Shown here one piece after another: positions 7,580-14,225 of a stretch of DNA of 18,628 bases (within the stretch, counting starts at the first letter, position 1; each line of letters starts with the position of its first letter). The notes beneath the pieces are model-generated. The model worked only from the letters and a program-made list of their open reading frames with translations. It was not told where the DNA came from and did not search any database. The position numbers and the translations under genes were made by a program. Source of the DNA: Burkholderiales bacterium (lineage in GTDB: Bacteria; Pseudomonadota; Gammaproteobacteria; Burkholderiales; Burkholderiaceae_B); contig SXZD01000231.1 of NCBI GenBank assembly GCA_005788065.1, positions 1 through 18,628 of the forward strand, in the 5' to 3' direction.

Positions 7580-9070
7580 GTGCGCATCATCCATCATTTC
7601 ATTGGCGGCATTTTTACAGCCTGTCAGACAGAGCGTCAGTCAGATGTTTTCAATCCTGCCACCGGCGAAGTCTCCGCTAGCGTATTGCTGGGCGGCAAGT
7701 CCGAGGTGGACCTGGCTGTGGCCGCTGCCCGCAAGGCGTGGCCAGCCTGGGCGGAAACGGCGCCACTCAAGCGGGCCCGCATTCTGGCCAAGTTCAAGGA
7801 ACTGATAGAGAAGCACCACGACGATCTGGCACTGTGCATCACGCGCGAGCATGGCAAGGTCTTGCAGGACGCTCGCGGCGAAGTGACCCGCGGTCTGGAG
7901 GTGGTTGAATTTGCAACCGGTGCGCCGCACCTGCTCAAAACCGCTTACACCGACAATATCGGTGGCGATATAGACCACTGGAACCTGCGCCAGCCCTTGG
8001 GTGTGTGTGCAGGCATCACGCCTTTCAATTTCCCGTTCATGGTGCCGCTGTGGATGATTCCCATGGCACTGGCAACAGGAAATACGTTTGTGCTCAAGCC
8101 CTCCGAGCGAGACCCCTCTGCCTCGCTCATGATTGCGGACTTGCTGGCTCAGGCCGGTTTGCCTGATGGGGTGTTCAACGTGGTGCAAGGCGACAAACAG
8201 GCCGTTGATGCGCTGTTACAGCACCCTGATGTAGCAGCCGTGTCGTTTGTCGGTTCCACACCCATTGCCCAGTATGTGCACCGTGAGGGCACGCTGCGCG
8301 GCAAACGTGTGCAGGCGCTCGGTGGCGCCAAAAATCATCTGGTGGTCATGCCAGATGCGGATATCGATCAGGCTGTGGATGCATTGATCGGTGCGGCCTA
8401 TGGCTCTGCCGGCGAACGTTGCAGGGCCATTTCAGTTGCAGTTGCGGTGGGCGATGTGGCCGACGAATTGGTTGCGCGCGTGGCCGACAAGGTGCGCGTG
8501 CTCAATATCGGAAGCGGTGAAGAGGCCTCCTCGGAAATGGGGCCACTGGTAACCGCAGCACACCGCGACAAAGTGGAAGGCTATATCGAAAAAGGCGTGC
8601 AGGAAGGTGCCCGACTGGTGATAGACGGCCGTCAGCATGCCTGTCGCAACACAGCAGGTTTCTTCACTGGCGGCACACTGTTTGATGATGTGACGCCTGC
8701 CATGCAGATTTACCGTGAAGAGATTTTCGGGCCGGTATTATCAGTGGTGCGGGTTGCCTCGCTGGCCGAAGCGGTAGATCTCATCAATGCGCATGAGTTC
8801 GGTAACGGTGTGTCTGTCTACACCGCCAGCGGCGCGGTGGCACGCGAATTCACGCGCCGTGTGCAGATCGGCATGGTCGGTGTGAACGTACCCATCCCGG
8901 TGCCCATGGCGTGGCATTCGTTTGGCGGCTGGAAGCGATCGCTGTTTGGCGATCACCACGCCTATGGCGAAGAGGGCATCCGCTTTTACACCCGCTACAA
9001 GAGCGTGATGCAGCGCTGGCCGGATGGCTCAAGGCAGGGGCCTGAGTTCACCATGCCAGTGGCCAAGTAA
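7580..9070 (+). CDS. mmsA: CoA-acylating methylmalonate-semialdehyde dehydrogenase
   Basis: This is a 496-aa aldehyde dehydrogenase superfamily enzyme that oxidises (methyl)malonate semialdehyde with NAD+ and CoA to propionyl-CoA or acetyl-CoA, in valine, beta-alanine and myo-inositol catabolism. Catalytic Cys281 sits in SAGERCRAIS. Asn150 is in TPFNFP, and REEIFGPVLSVV (379-390) is the usual C-terminal ALDH motif. The general-base Glu of ordinary ALDHs is replaced in ALGGAKNHLVVMPDAD (246-261), which is diagnostic for the MMSDH group. The start is GTG, chosen because GAGG (7570-7573) lies 6 nt upstream and the N terminus aligns with the usual FIGG opening of the family. The GMC oxidoreductase 73 bp downstream may oxidise an upstream alcohol, but no other valine-pathway genes are present. 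The physiological substrate is an inference. Confidence 0.95.
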   Translation: MRIIHHFIGGIFTACQTERQSDVFNPATGEVSASVLLGGKSEVDLAVAAARKAWPAWAETAPLKRARILAKFKELIEKHHDDLALCITREHGKVLQDARGEVTRGLEVVEFATGAPHLLKTAYTDNIGGDIDHWNLRQPLGVCAGITPFNFPFMVPLWMIPMALATGNTFVLKPSERDPSASLMIADLLAQAGLPDGVFNVVQGDKQAVDALLQHPDVAAVSFVGSTPIAQYVHREGTLRGKRVQALGGAKNHLVVMPDADIDQAVDALIGAAYGSAGERCRAISVAVAVGDVADELVARVADKVRVLNIGSGEEASSEMGPLVTAAHRDKVEGYIEKGVQEGARLVIDGRQHACRNTAGFFTGGTLFDDVTPAMQIYREEIFGPVLSVVRVASLAEAVDLINAHEFGNGVSVYTASGAVAREFTRRVQIGMVGVNVPIPVPMAWHSFGGWKRSLFGDHHAYGEEGIRFYTRYKSVMQRWPDGSRQGPEFTMPVAK

Positions 9071-9095
9071 AGTCATAGACATTTTCTCAAGCGCG

Positions 9096-9125
9096 TCCGG
9101 TGGGCGTAACGCTCATCGCACCGGA
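9096..9125 (+). repeat. Intergenic inverted repeat between mmsA and the GMC gene
   Basis: TCCGGTG (9096-9102) and CACCGGA (9119-9125) form a perfect 7-bp stem with a 16-nt loop, which contains a smaller GCG-TAA-CGC pairing. It is not followed by a U-run, so it is more likely an mRNA processing/stability element or an operator than an intrinsic terminator. It ends 18 nt before the GMC start codon. Confidence 0.5.
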
Positions 9126-9130
9126 ATACA

Positions 9131-9135
9131 AGAGG
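9131..9135 (+). promoter_or_regulatory. Ribosome binding site fixing the GTG start of the GMC oxidoreductase
   Basis: AGAGG lies 8 nt before GTG at 9144. The alternative upstream in-frame starts overlap mmsA and would add an unrelated N-terminal extension before the FAD-binding fold, so this site decides the start. Confidence 0.6.
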
Positions 9136-9143
9136 CATTCGAA

Positions 9144-10775
9144 GTGGCATTGACTGCGGGTCGCAAAGACACGTTTGACTACATCATAGTGGGCGGTGGT
9201 ACGGCAGGGTGTCTGTTGGCCAACCGTCTGTCAGAGGATCAGCAGACAGATGTGCTGCTGATCGAGGCAGGCGGGACGGATAACTACATCTGGACCAAGA
9301 TTCCCGTGGGGTATCTGTACTGCATCGGCAATCCGCGCACGGATTGGCAGTTTCGCACCCGCAGCGAAAAAACGCTGAACGGGCGGTCTCTGTTGTATCC
9401 CCGTGGTCGCGTACTCGGTGGCAGTTCATCGATCAACGGCATGATCTACATGCGGGGTCAAATGGCCGACTATGCCCGCTGGGCCGAAGCCACCGGCGAC
9501 CTGTCATGGACGTGGGATCAGGTGCTGCCGTATTTCAAGCGCCATGAGGGTCATCATGCGGGTGCGACTGAGCATCACGGCGCAGCCGGTCCTTGGCGCG
9601 TGGAAAAGCAGCGCCTGTCGTGGTCGCTGCTGGAACATGTCATCGAAGCGGCCGGTCAGATCGGCATTCCTCGTACCGATGACTTTAACCGGGGCGACAA
9701 TTTTGGTGCCAGCTATTTTGAGGTGAACCAGCGCTCGGGCATCCGGTGCAGTGCGTCCACTGCATTTCTCAAGCCGGCCATGAAGCGCGAAAATCTGACG
9801 GTGGTCACGCAGTCTCAGGTCAGGCGCCTGTTGTTCAAGGAAGGCCCCGGCGACCCGGTATGCCACGGTGTTTTTTTCGAGCGCATGGGTGTGAAAGAAA
9901 AGGTGTTTGCACGCAAAGAGGTCATCCTGTGCGCAGGCGCCGTCGGGTCGCCTCAGATTCTGGAGTTGTCAGGCATCGGTCAGAAAAAACATCTGGAAAA
10001 GTTGAAAATTCCGGTGCGGCTGGACTTGCCCGGTGTCGGGGAAAACCTGCAGGACCACCTGCAACTGCGCATGGTGTTCAAGGTGGAGGGCGTGGAGACG
10101 CTGAACACCTTGATGCAGCGCAATTTCGGCAAGCTGCGCATGGCATTTGAATACCTGACCAAGCGTACAGGCCCCATGAGCATGGCGCCGTCACAGCTCG
10201 GCATTTTTGCCCGCAGCAATGATCGCGAAGCGACTCCCAACGTGCAATACCATGTACAGCCTCTGTCGCTGGACCGGTTTGGCGAACCCTTGCATGCCTT
10301 CAATGCCTTCACCGCCAGTGTGTGCAACCTGCGTCCGACTTCGCGTGGGCATGTGCATATCCAGAGCCGGGACTTCAAGCAGGCGCCCATGATTGCGCCT
10401 AATTATCTGGCCAGCGCAGAAGACCGGCATGTGGCAGTGGAGAGTTTGCGTCTGACGCGCAAACTGGTGGAGCAGTCGGCTCTGGCAGATTTCAAACCGA
10501 CGGAGTATCTGCCGGGCTCGACACTGCAGAGCGACGCGGAATTGGTCCGTGCGGCGGGTGATATCGGTACGACCATTTTTCATCCGGTCGGTACCTGCCG
10601 GATGGGGCGCGATGATGAAACGCTGTCGGTGGTCAATACCCGGCTGCAGGTCCGGGGGGTGGGACGCCTGCGGGTTGTGGACGCGTCCGTGATGCCGTCC
10701 ATCACGTCGGGCAATACGTGCTCTCCGACCCTCATGATTGCAGAACGCGCTGCAGCGATGATTTTAGGGGGGTAG
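9144..10775 (+). CDS. GMC-family FAD-dependent oxidoreductase (choline/alcohol dehydrogenase-like)
   Basis: This is a 543-aa flavoprotein of the glucose-methanol-choline family. It begins almost at once with the Rossmann motif FDYIIVGGGTAGCLLANR (11-28). GMC signature 1 is RGRVLGGSSSINGMIYMRG (87-105) and signature 2 is GAVGSPQILELSGIG (265-279). The active-site pair is His480 in FHPVGTCRMG and Asn524 in SGNTCSPTLMIAE. The closest described groups are BetA-like choline dehydrogenases and AlkJ-like membrane-associated alcohol dehydrogenases that pass electrons to the quinone pool; the sequence alone does not decide between them. The unusual GTG start at 9144 has AGAGG 8 nt upstream. Its position behind mmsA suggests an alcohol-to-aldehyde step in the same catabolic unit (inference). 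A strong terminator follows the stop. Confidence 0.93.
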   Translation: MALTAGRKDTFDYIIVGGGTAGCLLANRLSEDQQTDVLLIEAGGTDNYIWTKIPVGYLYCIGNPRTDWQFRTRSEKTLNGRSLLYPRGRVLGGSSSINGMIYMRGQMADYARWAEATGDLSWTWDQVLPYFKRHEGHHAGATEHHGAAGPWRVEKQRLSWSLLEHVIEAAGQIGIPRTDDFNRGDNFGASYFEVNQRSGIRCSASTAFLKPAMKRENLTVVTQSQVRRLLFKEGPGDPVCHGVFFERMGVKEKVFARKEVILCAGAVGSPQILELSGIGQKKHLEKLKIPVRLDLPGVGENLQDHLQLRMVFKVEGVETLNTLMQRNFGKLRMAFEYLTKRTGPMSMAPSQLGIFARSNDREATPNVQYHVQPLSLDRFGEPLHAFNAFTASVCNLRPTSRGHVHIQSRDFKQAPMIAPNYLASAEDRHVAVESLRLTRKLVEQSALADFKPTEYLPGSTLQSDAELVRAAGDIGTTIFHPVGTCRMGRDDETLSVVNTRLQVRGVGRLRVVDASVMPSITSGNTCSPTLMIAERAAAMILGG

Positions 10776-10782
10776 GAACAAT

Positions 10783-10822
10783 AAAAAACCGGCGCAATGC
10801 GTGGGCATTGAACCGGTTTTTT
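10783..10822. terminator. Bidirectional intrinsic terminator between GMC gene and phasin gene
   Basis: AAAAAACCGG (10783-10792) pairs with CCGGTTTTTT (10813-10822), and CAATGC (10795-10800) pairs with GCATTG (10805-10810) around the loop GTGG, with a 2x2 internal mismatch (CG opposite AA). The A-run on one side and T-run on the other let it stop transcripts from both the plus-strand GMC gene and the minus-strand phasin gene. Confidence 0.93.
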
Positions 10823-10872
10823 GCACTACAGCAGAGACTTGCACCCGGAGGCGCAGGTCAGTGAAGTGTTGC

Positions 10873-11439
10873 TCAGACTGCTTTTTTGCTGGACTTTGTT
10901 GCAGTGCCGGTGGCAGCGTTAGCGGCCTTGATGGTGGCGTTTGCAGCAGCGTTCAGGTTGGCTTCGGTGCTTTCAACGGCTTGCTTGGCCGCTTTGGTGA
11001 AGCTGTCGAATGCGTTGTTGGCAGCAGAAACAGAAGACTTCATCATGGCAACCACGGACTCTGAACCAGCCGGTGCGTTGCGGGAGAGGGTGTCTACCGC
11101 AGTGGCGATGGCTTTGTTCATTTTGGCCAGGTTTTCTTCGGCCATTTTGCTCACGTCGGTACCGGCTTCGGTGCCCAGTTGGTACAGACCGCGATTGTAG
11201 GCCACAGCCTTTTCCAGGGTGGGCTGGAGCAGACCGGAATTGAAGTTGACCAGTTCCTGCACGTCTTTGACGTTCAGGATTTCGCGCAGGCGGTCGCCCG
11301 TTTCTTCCAGGCTGGCCTTGGCTGTGCTGAGGTTGTGCTCGACCAGTTTTTCAACCTGAGCGAACGATTTTTGGCTCAGGGCCAGGAAGGCTTCAATCTG
11401 TTCTTTCTGGGATGCGATCAGCTGTTCGGGGGTATACAT
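10873..11439 (-). CDS. phaP: Phasin family protein (polyhydroxyalkanoate granule-associated)
   Basis: This is a 188-aa phasin (Phasin_2/PF09361, TIGR01841 type), an amphipathic helical protein that coats polyhydroxyalkanoate granules and controls their number and size. The N-terminal pattern MYTPEQLIASQKEQIEAF, the segment FAQVEKLVEHNLSTAKASLE (26-45) and KDVQELVNFNSGLLQP are typical of betaproteobacterial phasins. The C-terminal third is Ala/Asn/Lys-rich and ends in SSKKAV, a short basic tail of unknown use. The start ATG (11437-11439) has a clear AGGAG ribosome binding site (11445-11449 on the complement). It is monocistronic, with its own promoter upstream and the shared terminator downstream. 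PHA synthase genes are not in the window. Confidence 0.93.
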   Translation of the reverse strand: MYTPEQLIASQKEQIEAFLALSQKSFAQVEKLVEHNLSTAKASLEETGDRLREILNVKDVQELVNFNSGLLQPTLEKAVAYNRGLYQLGTEAGTDVSKMAEENLAKMNKAIATAVDTLSRNAPAGSESVVAMMKSSVSAANNAFDSFTKAAKQAVESTEANLNAAANATIKAANAATGTATKSSKKAV

Positions 11440-11474
11440 GTCAACTCCTGAGATAGTGCTTGGTTGGTGCTTGA

Positions 11475-11503
11475 TTTAAACTTTACGCAGCGCGGTTGTG
11501 CAA
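11475..11503 (-). promoter_or_regulatory. Putative sigma70 promoter of the phasin gene with overlapping palindrome
   Basis: Read on the minus strand, TTGCAC (complement of 11498-11503) and TTTAAA (11475-11480) are separated by 17 bp. This places a transcription start about 30 nt before the phasin ATG. A dyad GTTGT-N8-ACAAC (11495-11512), containing the tighter GTTG-TG-CAAC (11495-11504), overlaps the -35 box and could be an operator. PhaR-type repressors control phasin genes in PHA-storing bacteria, but I cannot match this dyad to a known PhaR site. Confidence 0.6.
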
Positions 11504-11583
11504 CGCAACAACTCGCATTGTAGAGTTTTAATTCAGTCTGTCAAGCAGTATTTTGTGCGGCGCAACAAAACAAGGGGGTCAAG

Positions 11584-12540
11584 ATGGTCCATCGTGGCCT
11601 GTGCGCTTTCTATGCAGATCATTTCGTACTGCCGTTGCCAGCCGGTCATCGCTTTCCCATGGCCAAGTACGCATGGTTGCGCGAGCGAATTGCAGATCGT
11701 CTGCCTGGGGTCTGCATACAGGAGGCACCGGCCGCCACCGATGGGCAGCTGCTGCTGGCGCACGATGCGGCCTATGTCAGTGCCATCATCGACGGCAGTA
11801 TTGATGCCCGCATCATGAAGGACATCGGATTTCCATGGTCTGCGCCTATGGTGGAGCGTTCGCGTCGCTCAGTGGGTGCGACGGTGGCCGCACTCGAAAC
11901 GGCAATGACGCAGGGCGCTGCAGTCAATCTGGCCGGTGGTACCCATCACGCGCATGCCGCGGCAGGCTCGGGCTTTTGTGTGTTCAATGACATCGCCGTG
12001 GCGGCCCGTTCCCTGCAGCAGAAGGAAGCCGCGCAGGGCAGGCGGATGGATGTGCTGGTGATCGACCTGGATGTGCATCAGGGCGATGGCACAGCTACCA
12101 TCACCGCCGGTGACAGCAGCATTTTTACCCTGTCCCTGCAGGGGCGGGACAATTATCCCTTCACGCGTGCGCGGAGCGATCTGGACGTCGAGTTGCCCTC
12201 AGGTTGCACGGATGAGCTCTACCTGCAGGCATTGCAGGAGGCGCTGGTGCAGGTGGACAGGCGCTTCAGCGCGCATGCGGTCGTTTATGTGGCGGGGGTC
12301 GATGTCCATGAAAACGACCGGTTGGGGCGATTGGGCGTGACGGCCGACGGCATTGCCCGACGGGACATCATGGTGTTTGACTGGTGCTTGCGCCGGGGCT
12401 TGCCGGTGGCCATGTGCATGGCGGGCGGATACGGCAAAGACCTCAGTGCCATGGTGGACATTCAGGTCAACAGCGTCTCACGCCTGGCTCAATTTCAGCG
12501 ACAATGGCTTTCTCTGGAGCAGCCGGCTGCAGGTCGGTAA
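11584..12540 (+). CDS. Histone deacetylase family (class IV-like) zinc hydrolase
   Basis: This is a 318-aa cytoplasmic arginase/deacetylase-fold enzyme that would remove acyl groups from lysine side chains or small acetylated amines. Conserved elements are AGGTHHAH (117-124; catalytic His121-His122), GFCVFNDIAVAA (130-141), the zinc ligands Asp163 and His165 in DLDVHQGDGTA, Asp240 in YVAGVDVHENDRLGRL, and MAGGYG with catalytic Tyr283. The spacing and the DRLGRL element resemble class IV (HDAC11-like) bacterial members rather than AcuC. The ribosome binding site AAGGGGG (11572-11578) precedes the ATG. It leads a plus-strand group with the EamA transporter (18-bp gap) and the nitroreductase, and is divergent from the phasin gene. 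The substrate is unknown. Confidence 0.92.
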   Translation: MVHRGLCAFYADHFVLPLPAGHRFPMAKYAWLRERIADRLPGVCIQEAPAATDGQLLLAHDAAYVSAIIDGSIDARIMKDIGFPWSAPMVERSRRSVGATVAALETAMTQGAAVNLAGGTHHAHAAAGSGFCVFNDIAVAARSLQQKEAAQGRRMDVLVIDLDVHQGDGTATITAGDSSIFTLSLQGRDNYPFTRARSDLDVELPSGCTDELYLQALQEALVQVDRRFSAHAVVYVAGVDVHENDRLGRLGVTADGIARRDIMVFDWCLRRGLPVAMCMAGGYGKDLSAMVDIQVNSVSRLAQFQRQWLSLEQPAAGR

Positions 12541-12558
12541 GAAAAACAAGTCCCATCT

Positions 12559-13506
12559 ATGCAAAACTCAGAACATGGCAATGCGGCAACTGCGCCGACA
12601 GTCATCGCGGCGCAGCCCGGCGGCAACACGGCGCTGATTGCGGGGCTGTTTGTCTTCATCTGGTCCACCGGTTTCATCATTGCCCGTCTGGCCATGCCGC
12701 ATGCGCCTGCCTTGACATTCCTGTCCTGGCGTTATGCAGGTGCCTGTGTGGTCTTGTTGCCGCTGGTCATGCTGCAAAAGGCGCCTTGGCCTGCCATGGC
12801 GCAATTCAGGCACATTGCGGTGGCGGGGTTGCTGCTGCAGGCAGGCTACCTCGGTGGCGTGTGGATGGCCATCAAGCTGGGGCTGCCAGCCGGTATTTCC
12901 GCGTTGGTCGTGGGGATGCAGCCCCTGCTGACCGGTATTGCGGCCGGTTGGTTCAGCGAGTCTGTGACCACCCGGCAGTGGTTGGGGCTGTTGATCGGCT
13001 TTTCCGGCGTTGCCATCACGGTGTCGACCAAATGGTCGGTCGACGGCATTCATTGGGACAATCTGGCCTGCATCGTACTGGCACTGGTCTCCATCACGGC
13101 GGGCACCTTGTGGCAGAAGTACCGTTGTGGCGCCTTTGATACGCGCACCGGTGCCTTCATCCAGTATCTGGCGTCCGGTCTGCTGACCATGCCGCTGGCT
13201 GTCTGGCTGGAGCAGGGGCAGCCCTTCACGATCAATCTGGATGTAACCATCGCCTATGTGTGGGCCGTGCTCGGCCTGTCCATCGGTGCAATTGCGCTGC
13301 TGTTTGAGCTCATACGACGCGGCAATGCCACACGCGTGTCCAGCCTCTTTTATTTGACCCCGGCGGTGACGGCCATGCTGGCCTGGCTGCTGTTTGACGA
13401 GAAACTGAGCTGGACTGCGATCGCTGGCATGATCATCGCGCTGTCCGCGGTGGCGCTGGTCACCACCCCATCCAAACCACCAAGCCAGACGACTGGAAAA
13501 CCATGA
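12559..13506 (+). CDS. EamA/DMT-family drug/metabolite transporter
   Basis: This is a 315-aa inner-membrane permease with two EamA repeats (about 27-155 and 165-305) and about ten predicted hydrophobic helices. The first repeat shows FIWSTGFIIARLAMPHAPA (33-51) and the second shows VSSLFYLTPAVTAMLAWLLF, both typical of the RhaT/EamA superfamily. Such carriers usually export amino acids, metabolites or drugs; the cargo cannot be inferred. A soluble extension of about 25 aa precedes the first helix. The gene starts 18 bp after the HDAC-like gene, and its stop overlaps the nitroreductase start in ATGA (13503-13506), a classic translational coupling signal. Confidence 0.93.
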   Translation: MQNSEHGNAATAPTVIAAQPGGNTALIAGLFVFIWSTGFIIARLAMPHAPALTFLSWRYAGACVVLLPLVMLQKAPWPAMAQFRHIAVAGLLLQAGYLGGVWMAIKLGLPAGISALVVGMQPLLTGIAAGWFSESVTTRQWLGLLIGFSGVAITVSTKWSVDGIHWDNLACIVLALVSITAGTLWQKYRCGAFDTRTGAFIQYLASGLLTMPLAVWLEQGQPFTINLDVTIAYVWAVLGLSIGAIALLFELIRRGNATRVSSLFYLTPAVTAMLAWLLFDEKLSWTAIAGMIIALSAVALVTTPSKPPSQTTGKP

Positions 13507-14225
13507 GCGATTCTTTTGAATTTTCCGCAGAACCCGACACGCTCCGCCGCTGCGTCGATGAAGCCCTCACGAGTCGCCGCTCGGTGCGGGCATTTTTACC
13601 GGAGCCTGTGGCGCGCGATGTGGTTGAGGATATTCTGCGGGTGGCCTCCCGTGCGCCATCGGGCACCAATACCCAGCCGTGGCGGGTGCGGGTGCTGACC
13701 GGCTCGGCCCTTCAGCGGCTCGGAGACGCCATCATGGCTGAATACAATGCCATCAACGGGCCGACAACCGACAAGGCTGAGTACGATTACTATCCCCGCC
13801 AGTGGTTCAGTCCCTATGTGGACCGCAGACGCAAGCTGGGCTTTGAGCTGTACAGGCTGCTGGGCATCGCCAAGGACGACAAGGCGGCCATGCATGCCCA
13901 GATGGGACGCAATTTCCGGTTTTTCGGTGCACCAGTCGGTCTGATCTTTTCAATCGACCGGCGGCTGGGGCAGGGCAGTTGGTTGGACTACGGCTTTTTT
14001 CTGCAGGCCATTGCCACCGCTGCACGGGGGCGCGGCTTGCATACCTGTCCCCAGGCGGCTTTTGCAGAGTTTCCGATGACGATTGCCCGCGTCTTGGGCT
14101 TTGAGGCGCATGAGCAGGTTGTTTGCGGCATGTCTCTGGGATATGAAGACACGCAGGCAGTTGAAAACCGCCTGCGTTCAGAGCGTGAGCCGGTTCAGGC
14201 CTTCACCACTTTTCTGCACGACTGA
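13503..14225 (+). CDS. Nitroreductase family FMN-dependent oxidoreductase
   Basis: This is a 240-aa member of the nitroreductase superfamily, normally a homodimer binding FMN and using NAD(P)H to reduce nitroaromatics, quinones or related acceptors. FMN-contact motifs are SRRSVRAFLPEPV (24-36) and APSGTNTQPWRVRV (51-64), with MSLGYED (210-216) near the C terminus. An insertion rich in Tyr/Arg (about 83-120) is common in the subgroup active on larger nitroaromatics. The start is fixed by the ATGA overlap with the transporter gene. The last 31 nt run into the 3' end of the minus-strand protease gene. The pairing with an exporter could mean detoxification, but that is inference. Confidence 0.93.
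   Translation: MSDSFEFSAEPDTLRRCVDEALTSRRSVRAFLPEPVARDVVEDILRVASRAPSGTNTQPWRVRVLTGSALQRLGDAIMAEYNAINGPTTDKAEYDYYPRQWFSPYVDRRRKLGFELYRLLGIAKDDKAAMHAQMGRNFRFFGAPVGLIFSIDRRLGQGSWLDYGFFLQAIATAARGRGLHTCPQAAFAEFPMTIARVLGFEAHEQVVCGMSLGYEDTQAVENRLRSEREPVQAFTTFLHD

Noticed and set aside
9024..9143. Longer N terminus for the GMC oxidoreductase
   Set aside because: It overlaps the end of mmsA and adds 40 residues before the FAD fold with no family similarity; GTG at 9144 has a proper ribosome binding site.
12384..13139. 251-codon plus-strand frame across the HDAC-like and EamA genes
   Set aside because: It overlaps two genes with clear family motifs, and its Cys/His/Arg-rich composition is that of an off-frame reading.
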